A stretch of DNA of 64,000 nt from Isoperla grammatica (Eukaryota > Arthropoda > Insecta > Plecoptera > Perlodidae), in NCBI GenBank assembly GCA_945910005.1, contig OX246749.1:32445271-32509270 (forward strand). The letters run 5' to 3'. Positions 53,477 through 64,000 of this stretch are shown here, piece after piece. The notes beneath the pieces are model-generated. The model saw only the letters and a list, made by a program, of their open reading frames with translations. It was not told where the DNA came from and searched no databases. The position numbers were made by a program, and so were the translations under genes. Within the stretch, counting starts at the first letter, position 1; every line of letters starts with the position of its first letter.

Positions 53477-53669
53477 ATTGTTGCAATACATACAAACTCG
53501 GTCAAAACCGGCATAAACATGTTGTACGGACACAAATGTCAAGTATTTCCATGTGTTTACCTTATTAAAATCTACTTAGAACTACTTAATATATCATTGT
53601 CCACATTATTTTTTCAAAACCGAACTGTGGATGCTATGAACGGTCGTGGCCGATTTTTACTCATCCCAG

Positions 53670-53706
<37 letters not shown>

Positions 53707-53935
53707 TTCATTATTATTATTGGTATCAAATTAAAACTTATTTGTGTTTCTAAAGTCATTTTCTACTATATTTAAATTTAGCTTTGTATTATCAGTGATA
53801 TAACCACATAAAAATAATCACAGGATATTATACACAATTGTGGCTTTCATGTGGTTTTGCCAAGTCATTCCCACCAATTGCAACACAGGCGCCAAGACGT
53901 AAACCGCTTACTCACTCATTCATGGTTCACATGGC

Positions 53936-53938
<3 letters not shown>

Positions 53939-54009
<71 letters not shown>
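53939..54009. repeat. (CT)n microsatellite
   Basis: 71 bp of pure CT. Confidence 0.95.
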
Positions 54010-54014
<5 letters not shown>

Positions 54015-54094
54015 TTGTATTTTTATAACTATAGCATGGTTTGATGGAAGATAAGGCCTCACTGGCCTTAATACCGCCATAAATAAAAAGACCT

Positions 54095-54370
54095 TAATCA
54101 ATCAATCAATCAATCAATCTGTCTCTATCTCTCTCTCTGTCTCTCTCTTTCTCTCTGTCTGTCTGTCTGTCTTTCTCTTTCTCTTTTTCTTCTGTTCGTC
54201 CCAATGTTTCTTCACTACTTCAAAATCAATGTATGATTCAGTGTATGATTATGAATTAGTTTAATTAAAATTTTGTATTTTGTTTGACGTAGTGCCATAA
54301 AATATGTAAATTATGGTTGGATAAAATAAATAAGGCCTCACTTGCCTTAATCCCGCTTTGAATCAAGGCC

Positions 54371-54416
<46 letters not shown>

Positions 54417-54425
54417 TCTCTCTCT
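54095..54425. repeat. Twin (AATC)n tails of a dispersed element
   Basis: AATC repeats at 54095-54119 and 54370-54416 each follow an AAGGCCTCACTGGCCTTAAT-like end (54053 and 54330), so two insertions of one retroelement tail. Confidence 0.65.
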
Positions 54426-55031
54426 CTCCCATGTGCTCGGACGGCTGACGTAAGTCCTACCATACATTACAGAGGACGTAAGGGAGATGTATGCTATGGA
54501 ATGTCTTCTGTGTGGCACACTTTTTCCACTTACTCAGTAATTACAGACAGACCGGACGAACGAATGCACTATTATATACTACAGCCTTTCTTTCTTTATT
54601 TCATCAGCTTCAGGTTTGTTTGTATACATTGCACGCAAGCCTTGGGGCAGGGGGGGGGGGTAACTGAACCCTTTATATAGTGTTCAAAACGAAGGAGGGT
54701 GGGGGAAGGGATAATTGAAGAGGAAATGATCTGGAGAAAGTGTTATACTGAAAGGTATCTCCGCCTCTGGATACCCATCTTATCTTGTATCATATCAAGT
54801 GACTTTATCTCGTAATGTTAATAAGTAATGCGTCAATTTACACATTCCTATAGCCAGGAAGTGTTTAAACATCAAACCAATGGATGGACTCTCAGGTCGC
54901 TTCTAAGGCCATCTCGAGGGCAATAATACCCCAGAAAATGTTTTGCTTCCTGCGGCTGGGGCTTTGCCCCAGACCCCTTACTACCCACACATATACTATA
55001 TACTTGGGCATCCTCCCCTCTGCCAAGCTGG

Positions 55032-55674
55032 ATATTCGCTAGTATATTCGCTAATGTTTGCTAGTATATTCGGTAATGTTTGCTAGTATATTCGCTAGTA
55101 TATTCGCCAGAGTATTCGCTAATGTTTGCTAGTATATTCGCTAGTATAATTGCTAGTATATTCGCTAATGTTTGTTAGTATATTCGCTAGTATATTCGCT
55201 AATGTTTGTAAGTATATTCGCTAGTATATTCGCTAATGTTTGCTAGTGTATTCGCTAATGTTGCTAGTATATTCGCTGGTATATTCGCTAATGTTTGCTA
55301 GTATATTCGGTAATGTTTGCTAGTATATTCGCTAGTATATTCGCCAGAGTATTCGCTAATGTTTGCTAGTATATTCGCTAGTATAATTGCTAGTATATTC
55401 GCTAATGTTTGTTAGTATATTCGCTAATGTTGCTAGTATATTCGCTGGTATATTCGCTAATGTTTGCTAGTATATTCGCTAGTATATTCGCTAATGTTTG
55501 CTAGTATATTCGCTAGTATATTCGCTAATGTTTGCTAGTATATTCGCTTGTATATTCGCTAATGTTTGCTAGTATATTCGCTAGTATATTCGCTAATGTT
55601 TGCTAGTATATTCGCTAGTATATTCGCTAATGTTTGCTAGTATATTCGCTAGTATATTCGCTAATGTTTGCTAG
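55032..55674. repeat. 34-bp higher-order minisatellite
   Basis: Unit = two 12-mers GCTAGTATATTC plus one 10-mer GCTAATGTTT. About 19 units with variant 12-mers (GCCAGAGTATTC, GCTAGTATAATT). A longer block at about 55069-55190 recurs at 55305-55430. Confidence 0.9.
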
Positions 55675-55764
55675 CGACCGCGCCGTTTCTTGTCAAACCT
55701 TTTAATTTTTTTTTGTGATGACAAGAATAGACAATTTATAATAATAATAATTCGCGCCCTCTGC

Positions 55765-56010
55765 CAGGGGCGTCGGAAGTCTATTTTTCTAGGGGGGCGA
55801 ACTTGCAGCTGACTTTGCAACATTTTGTAAAAAAAATCCGTAAGTTACCATGCAGCCAGACTCTGAAATCGCTTGAAGGAATAAGCGGAATCTGTACTCT
55901 AAAAATGCATTTAATTCATATTGGCCATTTTTTCAGGGGGGGCGAGATGATACTCTCGCCCCCCCTGTGTAAGCACACCGGGGGGTCGACTCCCGGTTCC
56001 GACGCCCCTG
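55765..56010. mobile_element. hAT-like MITE, 246 bp
   Basis: Inverted termini CAGGGGCGTCGGAA / TTCCGACGCCCCTG and perfect 8-bp target duplication CCCTCTGC (55757-55764 and 56011-56018). Confidence 0.88.
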
Positions 56011-56334
56011 CCCTCTGCCCTTATACTCCAAACAGTGTTGCATGTTGCCATATTGCCATGTTGCCATATATTGCCCAATTATTCCCGTCTACCTGTTTGC
56101 AGGTTATGACGACATAGTCTATGGAAATGCCGGCAGTGTAACGTTCAAGCAAATAACTCTTATCTCCAACATTCTTTACTCGAGGATTATAATTTGTTTT
56201 GTTTAGTTTAATCTACTCGCTTCAGTATTTCAACTATCATGCACACCTGAGGTATTCGTGAATTGCAGTTATAAAGAATGTTTTTTCCAAGTTGCAATAT
56301 GTGGCGCAATCTTAAGATTGCTATTTCCAATTGG

Positions 56335-56645
56335 GAACGTGCAACTGACGTAACAGCCGAACTACAACAATGGAATAAATGAATTAAACTGGTGGAAAAC
56401 AACAAGTGATATCTTTACTAATAATAATGAGGAGAAACAATTAGTCGTAACGATACTGCTCGCCAGTTAAAATTTATTTTCAGTAATGGACAGCAACTAT
56501 CTGAAAGTTTGTAAACGTTCTGAACGTTTGTTTTTTCCAACTTCAGAACGTTAAATTATTTTTTTTGACAGCTTGTTTGTCCATCGGTTCAATTCATTTG
56601 TTTCATTGTTGTGTTTTGGTGTTGTTCGTTCCGAACGTTCTAGAT
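56335..56645. mobile_element. MITE family B, old copy with swapped ends
   Basis: Left end GGGAACGTGCAACTGACGTA is the reverse complement of the CRE-type end; right end TTTTGGTGTTGTTCG is the common type. Internal family B blocks are diverged. Confidence 0.65.
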
Positions 56646-56893
56646 CGACAGGGCGAGGGTGGGGTGGAGAGGGGGTAGGGGCGAAGAGTATTCAGACAAT
56701 ACCTGACTTGCGACTCGGCATTCGTGGGGTGATGATTCATGATTGTGAGTGAATGTTGTGCGCCGTGTGGCTGTCTGGCTGAGGTGGGGCCGACAGGGTA
56801 TATCTTACTATCTTTGGGTGGGGCGGCCCGCTGTACACCGCAGTTGAAGGGTTTTAGGTAAGTGCAATCTTAGCAAGAAAAAATTCTACTAGT

Positions 56894-57303
56894 TTTTAAG
56901 AGCGTTCGGCAGTAGGAGTTTTAAAGATGTATTGGCCGTCAACTAATTACTCTTAAACTAATAGTAGGATTATTATAAATATTTACCTACTTGTAGAGGG
57001 ATGTCATATCTATGCACGGTATTAAGTACATTGTCACTAACCTATTAAAAAATAATGTACCCAGTTTTAAACAGATTCTCCGTATTATTTCGCCGAACAT
57101 TTCCGACAAAAGTAATTTATTTGCATAATTCAAACGTGAGTATATTATTTTTGAGCAGACTTGTCACAAATGTACTTAATACCATTGCGTACATATGACA
57201 TCCGTCTGCTAGTATGTACATTTTCATAATAATCCTACAATTTGTTTAAGAACAATATTAGTTGACAAAAAAACATCAAAACTACTTCCGAACGCTCTTA
57301 AGT
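56894..57303. mobile_element. Long-ended MITE, about 410 bp
   Basis: TTAAGAGCGTTCGG and CCGAACGCTCTTAA ends; subterminal TAGTAGGATTATTATAAAT-like and its complement (ATAATAATCCTA) continue the pairing. TTAA or TA could be the target duplication. Confidence 0.7.
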
Positions 57304-57912
57304 CATTGCATGACGAGCTGGTGACAAAGAGCAAACTGCTTTGACGACGACTTTTGTTTTAAGACTAGGGCTAACTAGATCAATGTGTTTGCGATTTGTG
57401 AAGTTATCTTATCTAATATTATAATATGATACAAATAATAATAATACATCGAATTGACAATATTAATGAAATGCATTTTTTTTAAATTCATTTTAAATGT
57501 GTTATCTGAAATAAGATAACACCACGCCAGTCTGTCATTGACAAGCTTTGAAAGATTTTGATTTTTTTATCATTGACAAGTTGGTGACGAAGAGCCAAAT
57601 AATTCGACTTTTGAATTAAGACTAGGGCTTACTAGGACAATGTGTTAATCTTGTTAAGTGAGTTTGACTTGACTTGTGAAGTTATCTTCCATTATTTTAT
57701 ATTATAATACAAAATATAACAATATCAAACTGACAAAAAATAACATGAACGTTTTTTAAAATTCATTTGAAATGTTAACGATTCACTGTATTTTTGTTTG
57801 TGGCATAAAAACGCTGAATGAATTTTCATATAATATTTTTTGGTATTTTGTATTCATGGTACAACAAAAAAAACATATAGCCACACATCCCAAATGCTAT
57901 GTGGGGGGTAGA

Positions 57913-57913
57913 T

Positions 57914-57952
<39 letters not shown>

Positions 57953-57953
57953 G
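57913..57953. repeat. (TTTA)n microsatellite
   Basis: Ten units. Confidence 0.9.
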
Positions 57954-58541
57954 TCTTGCATCATTATACAATTTTTGATTGTGTAATGCACGTCAATACA
58001 TTTGATATGAACTTATAATATACATTATTTTCAGATTAGTTGTACATAAGGCACATGAGTCTATAGATCTAGATATTATACGAGTAGGCCTACCACTCGT
58101 CGCTAGCGTTTACGGCCACAAATGTTTGGGCCGGAACTTCCATTTTTTCCCGGGCCGATTTTTTATTTATTCATTTATTTTATTTGAAATATACCGTTAA
58201 CAGGGCAAAGCCCCACCAGTACCGTACAATAAAATCAAAATCAAGTACATGTACAACATACATGCACAAGAAATATCACAAAATCACAAATACATAAAAA
58301 ATTGTACCAAAAAAACATGACAGTGAAACTGCCAAAGTCAACCTTAAATTAAAACATAAAAACAACACACAAATTTACACACATTCTCGCATTACATTCT
58401 TGAACGAACTCAATGATATATTATCCGGATCAAGCTGTGAAGGAGCCATATGATTGTAAACTTGCTGAACACGATTCAGGCAAGTGTAGCGGAAAACATC
58501 TGTTTGATCCCAGTCCGGCCCTGCAGCGCTCTCTACCTGTC

Positions 58542-59013
58542 AAGGCGGTTTCACACAAAAACATAAGGTTTAACCAACGCATAGTCGTAATGTTGTTGGA
58601 TCATAGGAAACACGTACTGGCATTCACACAAATGCACTAGTTTTAACGCATAATTTTCTGTTTTAAGGCATAAGAAAGTTGACCAATGTTCAACACAACG
58701 CACGAAAACCTTGAGTCAAAGAAGCATCTACTTTAAAAGGTTATGACTAGGCTACCACAGTCATGTAGGGGCCTACGTCACCGAATAATAATAATAATAA
58801 TATATAGAATAATTATGCAGTACAGTATTCGGCCGCAACCTCCAAAGAACTTCAACGAGTGCCATGCCTTCTCATAAACTATTTGTGCTTACGTTTCTAT
58901 GTGTACCAGCACCCCTTAAGCATTGGGTTTCCCTATATTTTAAACCCAATGCCTTAAGTACTACGCGTTAAACCTTAAATCTTATGTCTTCTGTTTTTGT
59001 GTGAAACCGCCTT
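58542..59013. mobile_element. Inverted-repeat element with perfect 22-bp ends
   Basis: AAGGCGGTTTCACACAAAAA and TTTTTGTGTGAAACCGCCTT. Contains an internal hairpin ATTGGGTTT...AAACCCAAT at 58924-58952. Confidence 0.8.
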
Positions 59014-60132
59014 CATTTGGGACATGGTTGGGACAGTCGGCTCATTGTTGTTGCTAGAGGTGTTGTAGGAACTGAGTCACTCTCTGAAACGACACAGCCG
59101 CGGATAATATCGCAGTTTCGACGTGCGTGGGCAACACAATGAGTAAACTGTGTGTACACTTACAAGCGGAGGTTTTTCTCGGTATAGTTGAATGAAAGCT
59201 TTGACTAAGTAAGGTGTGAAAATGAATATAAATCTCTTTCCTGTGAGGCCAGATAGTGTTCTTTATATTCTCGTGACGTCACTGACATTGTTGGCGGTCA
59301 TCATATCGTACATTAGGTGGGTATTGGGGATGGGCAAAAATATGGATATTTAAAATACTAAGGTTATCGCTTTTAGCCTAATTTAAGGGCTGGTCTACTG
59401 GGCTGGGCTTTCTTATTAGGAGATTGTAAAATCTCCTAATAAGAAAGTTATTTGTAGCAATAAACAGGGAAGGTTTTGTACTCTACGTACAAAACCGCAC
59501 ACAATTTTAATTTATAAATTTTATCACAAGAATGTGTTTCGAAATCGAAAATCTTAATCAACTGTGGTTTAGTAAGCTCTACATACTGAATGCTCTAAGT
59601 TGTGTTTCACATTATAATCAGTGTTTTTTTTTTATATAATTAATTTTATTACTAATTATGGAATAAATATCAAAACAACTACGCTAATGGTCATGATATT
59701 TCATTCAGTCTTTAAGGCTTACCAAAACACAGTGCGCTGTTGACTCAGATTTTAAATTTCGAGTAGCATTCTTGAGATATAATTAAAGAAAGATGTCTGC
59801 GGTTTTTGACGTAGAGACTACCCTTCGCTCAAATTTGAGAATGAATGGGGTGTCTTTATAGCCACCTATTGTAATTCCAGAATAACGCCGAGAAATTGCG
59901 AGTTAGGCCAAGAAAATTTTGTTAGTGGAATTTCGAATTTTTGCTTAAATCCAATTTACGAAATTATAATTTAAAAACAAAATCCGATATTATCGATTTA
60001 TAACGATAATAAATTAATAATAATTGTCCTTCGATTATCCATACCCGTATTTGGAATCGATGCCCATCCCTATTAGGTATTGCAGTTCCAATACATAACG
60101 GCCATCATCCCGCACACCAAGTCTTTATATAA

Positions 60133-60341
60133 AATAATATAATATAAGATAATATAATATAATATAATATAATATAATATAATATAATATAATATAATAT
60201 AATATAATATAATATAATATAATATAATATAATATAATATAATATAATATAATATAATATAATATAATATAATATAATATAATATAATATAATATAATAT
60301 AATATAATATAATATAATATAATATAATATAATATAATATA
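60133..60341. repeat. (AATAT)n pentanucleotide tract
   Basis: About 40 perfect units. Confidence 0.95.
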
Positions 60342-61389
60342 GTAAGGTGACCAGACGTACCATTTTGACCGGTACAAAGAGAGATTCATTGAAAAGACGT
60401 ATTTTTACCGGTTTGTAATTTTTGGAAAAAGGTGTCCCTGTATTCTGTCCATAAAGATAACGCGGTCAATTGTAACAGGGGGGGGGGGGGGGGCTTACAG
60501 TTGCTCTCTAGCCCTCGACGCATTCGCAGACGCTGTCTCACACTATCACGCACTCACTCAACTCACAGTCAGCAGAGTTTATTCCGTCAACAGGTGGCTG
60601 GCGAAATACGACCGGGCATAACAAGACAACAAAAATGTTTACCCACATTCATTTAAATACTTAATATGTATTAATTAAAATTAATATGAATAATAATGTA
60701 TTGATATTTATTAAGTTTTATTAATTCATACTAGAAAACTGCTTTCTGGGCATTTTGCACGCAAATTTGAATTAAAAATGTTTCGCCTCTTTCGACTGTC
60801 CAGTTCGTAATCCTCACACTTTGTTTGTCGTGGTTTGCAAAAATCAAAATATGGTCACCTTAAATTATTGTATACACTCAAATGAGCGTATTGCTTACCA
60901 AGAATCGATGCCGAACTAGCGTTAGTTATATAAATTGATAACGATGTAATATAATTTAAGAAAAAAACAAATAGTTTAAACTGACTTTGAGCGGGTCAAA
61001 AGTAAAAACTACAATCTCCAATTTTTATTATTAATTAGTTAGATATGTGGTTGGCTATACATTATTGCCAACTGTCTCCCACGCACTACTTATAGTTTCA
61101 AAACCACGCCATATCCACAAACCAATCAGAAAGCAGCTATTAAAAGTGCATCTTATAAAAAGTGCATCTATGTAGTTCACATTCCAAGGTTGTGTAGAAG
61201 TAACCATGCGTTTTAAACTAACCCCTGCAAATATTACAAATTTCTGTACCTATTTGAAAACGCCTACAAGTATAACAGAAACACATTTTCTTGAAATCCC
61301 ACTATAAATATTCATCTTGTAGATTTTAGGTTTTGCTTCTGTCCCACTCTTATTACAGAAATACACACATGAATATAATTTAAGAAAAA

Positions 61390-61684
61390 ACAACACCGAA
61401 AGACAACAATGGAGCAAATGAATTGAACTGATGGACAAACCATCAGCTGTCAAAATAATAAAATTGCAACCATAGAAATAAAAACAAGTGTAGCAATAGT
61501 AACTGCTCGCCATTTAAAACTTTTAATGATAGACAACGACTAAGTGAAAGTTTTGTATGTGTATTTGTTTGTTTTTTGTTTTATTTTTCCAAAATCAGAC
61601 GAAATTATTTTTTGACAGCTTGTTGTTTGTCCATCGATTCAATTCATTTGTTTCATTGTTGTCTTTTGGTGTTGCTAGTGCCCT
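61390..61684. mobile_element. MITE family B, left tip missing
   Basis: CAACACCGAAAGACAACAAT to TGGTGTTGCTAGTGCCCTTA. Confidence 0.75.
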
Positions 61685-61984
61685 TATGCAAATGAACTCT
61701 ACACAGAAAAACGTACATAATGGTCGACAACGATGAAAAATACCTTTGACGATGTCTTTGACGATACCGCGTGCCCATCATCATGATAAACCTCACTGCG
61801 AGCATGTTCTACGCATGTTCACGCTGAGCATCGTAGCAATTAAACATGCGTTGTGCACGTACGGTCTTTAGTCTTATTCTGAAGACTTCTGTGTGTGTTG
61901 GGCTAGACATGACTGCTCAAGGACGATAGAGTAAAGTACGCAGATTAGGGGTCACAGTTTACGGGTCAAAAACACTGTAATATT

Positions 61985-62620
61985 GAGAGATATTTGGGTC
62001 TAACGTCAGACACTTTTGCAACGTGGCTAATCGAGACAATTAGTGGGTGAAATATGAAGATTATGTTCGGAGAAAAGTTATATTTTGGGTCTTACGTTCC
62101 ACACATTTTCCCAACGTGGCTAATCGAGACAATGAGTGGGTGATATATGAAGATGAAATAGGGGGATGTTTTGAGGAAAGGGGCAAGTACGAGGGCGGGG
62201 TGGAAAAGGTAAAGGGGAGGGAAAAGGGAGGGGGAGGTTGTGGACTGCATTTCGTCTGGCTTCTCCTCCTCGACCTGTCCGGCTAGGGTGGCCCTACCAG
62301 AAGCATACGCTTCCGCCGGCCTAGCTCTCGGGATCATCAAAGCGTACAAACCTGCCCACCACGATAAGGTAGCAGTCCCTGGGCAGGTCTATAATATTGA
62401 GATCGATTCATTGACATTTGGGTCTAACGTCAGACATTTTTGCAACGTGGCTAATCGATACGATGAATGGTTGAAATGTGAAGATATTGTTTTAAATGTT
62501 TGGAGGAAAGTGATAAGTATGAGGGAGGGGGAGGGGGGGAAAGGGGGGTGGACTGTATTTCGTCTGACTTTTCCCCATGGACCTGTCCGGCTAGGGCGGC
62601 CCTACCAGAAGCCCTAACTA
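61985..62620 (+). mobile_element. Tandem copies of a dispersed repeat
   Basis: GGGTCTAACGTCAGAC and CGACCTGTCCGGCTAG blocks occur twice (about 61996/62415 and 62270/62580). The ACCACGATAAGGTAGCAGTC segment also occurs in reverse at 11600-11640, within a copy spanning 11590-11880. Confidence 0.7.
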
Positions 62621-62879
62621 ATATGACTGATACTTATTTAATTAGTTATTTAATGAAATAAAAAAAATCACAGTCATACTGATTATAATGTTAGATACAT
62701 TTATCATTCAGTCTGTGGGGCTTACCAAACCACAGCACTATGATTACTCAGATTTTCTATGTTGTGATTAAATCTTAAGATATAATTAAAAAATATATTT
62801 TATTTTATATATTTTTTTAATTTTCCCAGATTGCAGTTTCTGATTTTTTGCAATCCTCATTTTCGTGTGAGCTGGGACA

Positions 62880-63285
62880 GTTAACAAATCAGTTTTTTCT
62901 TTTTCTTTTCCTTTTTCTTTTTTTCTTTCTTCTTTTTTCTTCTTTTTCTTCTTTTTTTACTTTGGTATATATATAGCCTATTATTTCCCCATTCTTTTTT
63001 CTTCACGTTCTTTCTTATTTACATACTTTTATTTTTATGATTTAATATGTTGAATTTCCACTTGATTTTATTTTATTTCATTTCTCAATTAGCTATTTTT
63101 TCTGGTTCCTGATTTTTATTTTATATAGTACAGTAGTTTGTTTTGTTTTTGTTGATATTGTTATTTATGATTTAATTATTATTAATTGTTTGCGTAGCCT
63201 AGTTTTATTTAAGCAAATTTAAGGTCCTCCTTTGTAAATCAATTTTCATAACTGAATAGGATAGACATTAAATAAATAAATGAAC
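62880..63285 (+). mobile_element. LINE 3' end, longest copy, inserted in an older repeat
   Basis: T-rich start, then the same 3'UTR as 4617-4880, ending ATAGGATAGACATT and (AAAT)n. It splits a repeat that continues at 63288 with TCTGCGGTTTTTGACGTAGA, which is uninterrupted at 59790. Confidence 0.65.
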
Positions 63286-63559
63286 TTTTCTGCGGTTTTT
63301 GACGTAGAGACAGTTGTCTGTCTGTGGATATCGCCATATTTAGTATGTAGGTTCACGTAGGGAATATTATAATATCTTTGGTTCAGTCCGTGACACAACT
63401 GTCAACAACGAATCTAACGAATGATGAAATAAGAAAGGCAGCCGGCGTCATTGGAGGCTCGCCTAGCCTAGCATGATGCAGGTTCTCTACTTTCGTTTAG
63501 GAGGCGGTGAGAGGGGAGAGGGGAGTGGCACATGACCTAGAACGACCTTGGGAGACGCG

Positions 63560-64000
63560 GAAGAAGGATGTGACTGATGACGTTTGGTACAAATTCAACT
63601 GTTCTCTAACTTTGGTTCACTATATTATTACTTGAAACCAACACAAACACACTCTTTTGTCTCGATTACTTTTTTAATCGTTTGCAATAATAATTTCCGT
63701 AAACTTTATCGGGGGATATACGTGTTCAAACTCTCCTATTTCCCCGTATAAACAATATTATTCGTTTTCTATTGTGCAGCTAAATGAAACTTGAATAAGT
63801 ACTAGGGTGTATTCACGTATTGCGCATGGTGGCCACATTGGAGGCCACAATGTAATGTGATTGGTATGTAGTTCATTGTTACTATGTTTCAGCTGGCGTT
63901 TGATGCAAATTCAACTGTTCTCTAACTTTGCTTTGCTATTATTACTTAAAATCTACATAAACAAACTCTTTTGTCTCGATTACTCTTTTAATCGTCTACA
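63560..64000. repeat. Dispersed repeat, two copies in tandem, leaving the window
   Basis: Two GGTACAAATTCAACTGTTCT-like starts at about 63575 and 63900; the second copy runs past the edge. Confidence 0.7.

Noticed and set aside
53261..53734. 157-codon leucine-rich open frame
   Set aside because: Translation of an ATT microsatellite.
55032..55674. CRISPR-like array
   Set aside because: Units are contiguous with no unique spacers and the genome is animal.
60073..60389. Two 90-plus-codon Ile/Tyr/Leu frames
   Set aside because: Translation of the AATAT pentanucleotide tract.

Overview
This is intron-containing nuclear DNA from an invertebrate animal. It is AT-rich, gene-poor and packed with small mobile elements. 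Two genes are recognised with high confidence from exact splice-compatible exons: a TMEM185-family membrane protein (minus strand, 16833-25876, seven exons, 348 residues) and ribosomal protein S3a (plus strand, 26386-34855, six exons, 264 residues). They lie head to head across about 0.5 kb of probable shared promoter. A third, four-exon minus-strand gene (49344 to 40902) reads as a secreted, amidated peptide precursor of 123 residues. I cannot name its family. The species is not identifiable from what I can see. A marine invertebrate is likely, and frequent GGCCTAGGCCTA-type stretches are compatible with, but do not prove, an ambulacrarian.

Layout. 1-15.9 kb: no recognised gene; transposon debris, a 177-bp tandem repeat (5.7-6.3 kb), tetranucleotide tracts (8.4-8.9 kb), an orphan promoter-like block (1.6-1.7 kb), a split 5S-derived SINE (10.3-11.5 kb) and a CpG-retaining single-copy-looking region (14.5-15.7 kb). 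15.9-26.4 kb: MITEs, then TMEM185, whose introns hold a long hairpin and three LINE remnants, one with intact RNase H coding. 26.4-35 kb: RPS3A. Its fourth intron carries four related box H/ACA snoRNA-like genes, the most interesting find here; other introns carry a hAT-like element with an 8-bp target duplication and nested inverted-repeat elements. 35-40.9 kb: MITEs and AT-rich DNA. 40.9-49.5 kb: the peptide gene, its introns filled with MITEs. 50-64 kb: no recognised gene; a 1.9-kb hAT element with a nested 5S-derived SINE, long simple repeats, a 34-bp higher-order minisatellite (55.0-55.7 kb) and further inverted-repeat elements.

Functional links. RPS3A and its intronic snoRNAs fit the usual animal arrangement, where ribosomal-protein introns carry guide RNAs for rRNA modification, so one promoter would feed two branches of ribosome production. 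TMEM185 shares the intergenic promoter but no evident pathway. The peptide gene has its own TATA/GC/CCAAT promoter, as expected for a tissue-restricted hormone. All family assignments come from reading the sequence and recalled family knowledge; no database search was run.
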